Part shown: positions 23,785-24,384 of the stretch, piece after piece | Layout: each line of letters begins with the position of its first letter | Numbering within the stretch: position 1 is the first letter of the stretch | Assembly: GCA_024643595.1 (NCBI GenBank) | Contig: JAHEMS010000003.1 | Location: forward strand, 1-24,384 | Direction: 5' to 3' | Length of the DNA: 24,384 nt | Source of the DNA: Bacteroidota bacterium | Lineage (GTDB): Bacteria; Bacteroidota; Bacteroidia; Cytophagales; Cyclobacteriaceae | Made by a program: the position numbers and the translations under genes | Notes under the pieces: model-generated | The model's database searches: none | Seen by the model: the letters and a program-made list of their open reading frames with translations, nothing else | Told to the model about the DNA's origin: nothing

Positions 23785-24287
23785 ATAAAATAGATATTGT
23801 AATAGCCATCATACTTTCGGTTGGAACTTTTCTTGGTTATCGAAGAGGGTTTTTACTGGAGTTATTTTTTTTACTAGCCATCATTCTGGGAGTCTTTATT
23901 GGATTTAAGCTGATGGGAAATGGGGTGGATTATCTGGCAAAAGAATTTAATGCCGATAGAGCAGTATTGCCTTACGTTTCATTTACAATCATATTCTTTG
24001 CCGTTATGTTGCTGGTTTCTTTAGTAGGGAAAAGTATTAAAAGTTCATTAGATACAACTTTTTTGGGAAGCATTGATGCCATAGCTGGCGCAGCGCTTGG
24101 CTTGATAAAATACGCGTTTGGCATAAGTGTAATTATTTGGCTGATAGAAGCTTTTCAAATTTCCCTCCCTGAAGACTGGAAAGAAGACTCAAAATTGTAT
24201 CCGTTGGCAGCCAAAGTTGCCCCCACGCTATCAGGTTATTTCGGTGAATTACTGCCTTTTTTCAAAGAAACTTTCAGGCAGTTCTAA
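23781..24287 (+). CDS. CvpA family membrane protein
   Basis: A 168-aa inner-membrane protein with four hydrophobic helices (about 5-20, 27-47, 63-85 and 97-125). The CvpA signature at the N-terminus is IDIVIAIILSVGTFLGYRRG, the Arg-Arg-Gly loop after the first helix, followed by LLELFFLLAIILGV and the GSIDAIAGAALGLIKY stretch (about 95-110) that matches LG.LDR..G...G. CvpA is needed for colicin V production in E. coli; in most bacteria its role is not settled, possibly envelope homeostasis. The start is TTG at 23781, which overlaps the YqeY stop; no ATG is available near the N-terminus. Ordinary operon partner of YqeY in Bacteroidota, as far as I recall. Confidence 0.9.
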   Translation: MNKIDIVIAIILSVGTFLGYRRGFLLELFFLLAIILGVFIGFKLMGNGVDYLAKEFNADRAVLPYVSFTIIFFAVMLLVSLVGKSIKSSLDTTFLGSIDAIAGAALGLIKYAFGISVIIWLIEAFQISLPEDWKEDSKLYPLAAKVAPTLSGYFGELLPFFKETFRQF

Positions 24288-24329
24288 GGTTCGGTTTTTT
24301 TTACTTACTTATCATAAATTAAGAGCACT

Positions 24330-24384
24330 ATGTCCCTTGTTGTTAAAGAAAAAGATGGGTTTAAATTTGTTGATGAAGGCAATG
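24330..24384 (+). CDS. Start of a further gene, possibly alpha/beta hydrolase (window edge)
   Basis: Open frame from ATG to the right edge, reading MSLVVKEKDGFKFVDEGN. The V-x-E-x-D-G-F-K-F-V-D-E-G-N pattern resembles the first two strands of Bacteroidota alpha/beta hydrolases, which continue into the oxyanion HGL motif, but that motif is outside the window. It lies 42 bases after cvpA on the same strand, with a run of eight T (about 24294-24301) in between. Confidence 0.45.
   Translation, partial: MSLVVKEKDGFKFVDEGN

Noticed and set aside
24288..24301. Run of eight T after cvpA as a terminator
   Set aside because: No stable stem precedes it that I can find; it is probably only AT-rich spacer.
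1..24384. Mobile element, prophage, CRISPR or defence island
   Set aside because: No transposase, integrase, phage or nuclease gene, no regularly spaced repeats and no terminal inverted repeats were seen; base composition appears even by eye.

Overview
The window reads as chromosomal DNA of a member of the phylum Bacteroidota, most likely order Cytophagales. The basis is a fused MurF-alanine racemase gene, an outer-membrane TonB-dependent receptor with an N-terminal carboxypeptidase-regulatory-like domain, several -7 promoter elements of the TAnnTTTG type, weak Shine-Dalgarno sequences, AT-rich spacers and lipoproteins with short N-termini. It looks like a vertically inherited, gene-dense region. 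I saw no rRNA, tRNA, CRISPR array, insertion sequence, phage or integration signature.

Layout. (1) 1-1304, minus strand: ferrous iron uptake, feoA-feoB, with feoB cut by the window edge. (2) 1377-1678, plus strand: two very small genes (47 and 49 aa) filling what otherwise looks like a 370-base gap. (3) 1679-4455, minus strand: the murF-alr fusion of peptidoglycan synthesis, preceded by csaA. (4) 4536-8010, plus strand: a small secreted protein, a TonB-dependent receptor and a lipoprotein, probably an outer-membrane uptake unit. (5) 8056-9443, minus strand: a HisA-like protein that lacks the expected catalytic aspartate, and a DUF2911 protein. (6) 9585-11543, plus strand: a 35-aa membrane peptide, a LOG-type phosphoribohydrolase and an aspartyl protease-PDZ protein. 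(7) 11608-16491: a probable specialised-metabolism locus comprising an FAD oxidoreductase, a xylose-isomerase-like TIM barrel, a divergent UbiA prenyltransferase, a type III polyketide synthase and a methyltransferase. (8) 16544-24384: an LPP20-like lipoprotein, prfA (minus), a lipoprotein translationally coupled to a 1257-aa oxoprolinase/hydantoinase fusion, pdxJ (minus), a YqeY protein coupled to a CvpA protein, and the first codons of a further gene.

How the genes work together. Most are housekeeping: iron uptake, cell wall, vitamin B6 synthesis and translation termination. The most promising accessory system is the 11.6-16.5 kb block. Type III PKS, methyltransferase and flavoprotein match the enzyme set that makes methylated phenolic lipids in Streptomyces (SrsABC), and a UbiA-family enzyme is added here. 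The product is unknown, possibly a modified alkylresorcinol, alkylpyrone or quinone lipid. The second most interesting item is the solitary HisA-like protein with Ala at the general-base position. Convergent neighbours are packed very tightly: four of the five tail-to-tail junctions have 7 bases or fewer between stop codons or overlap.
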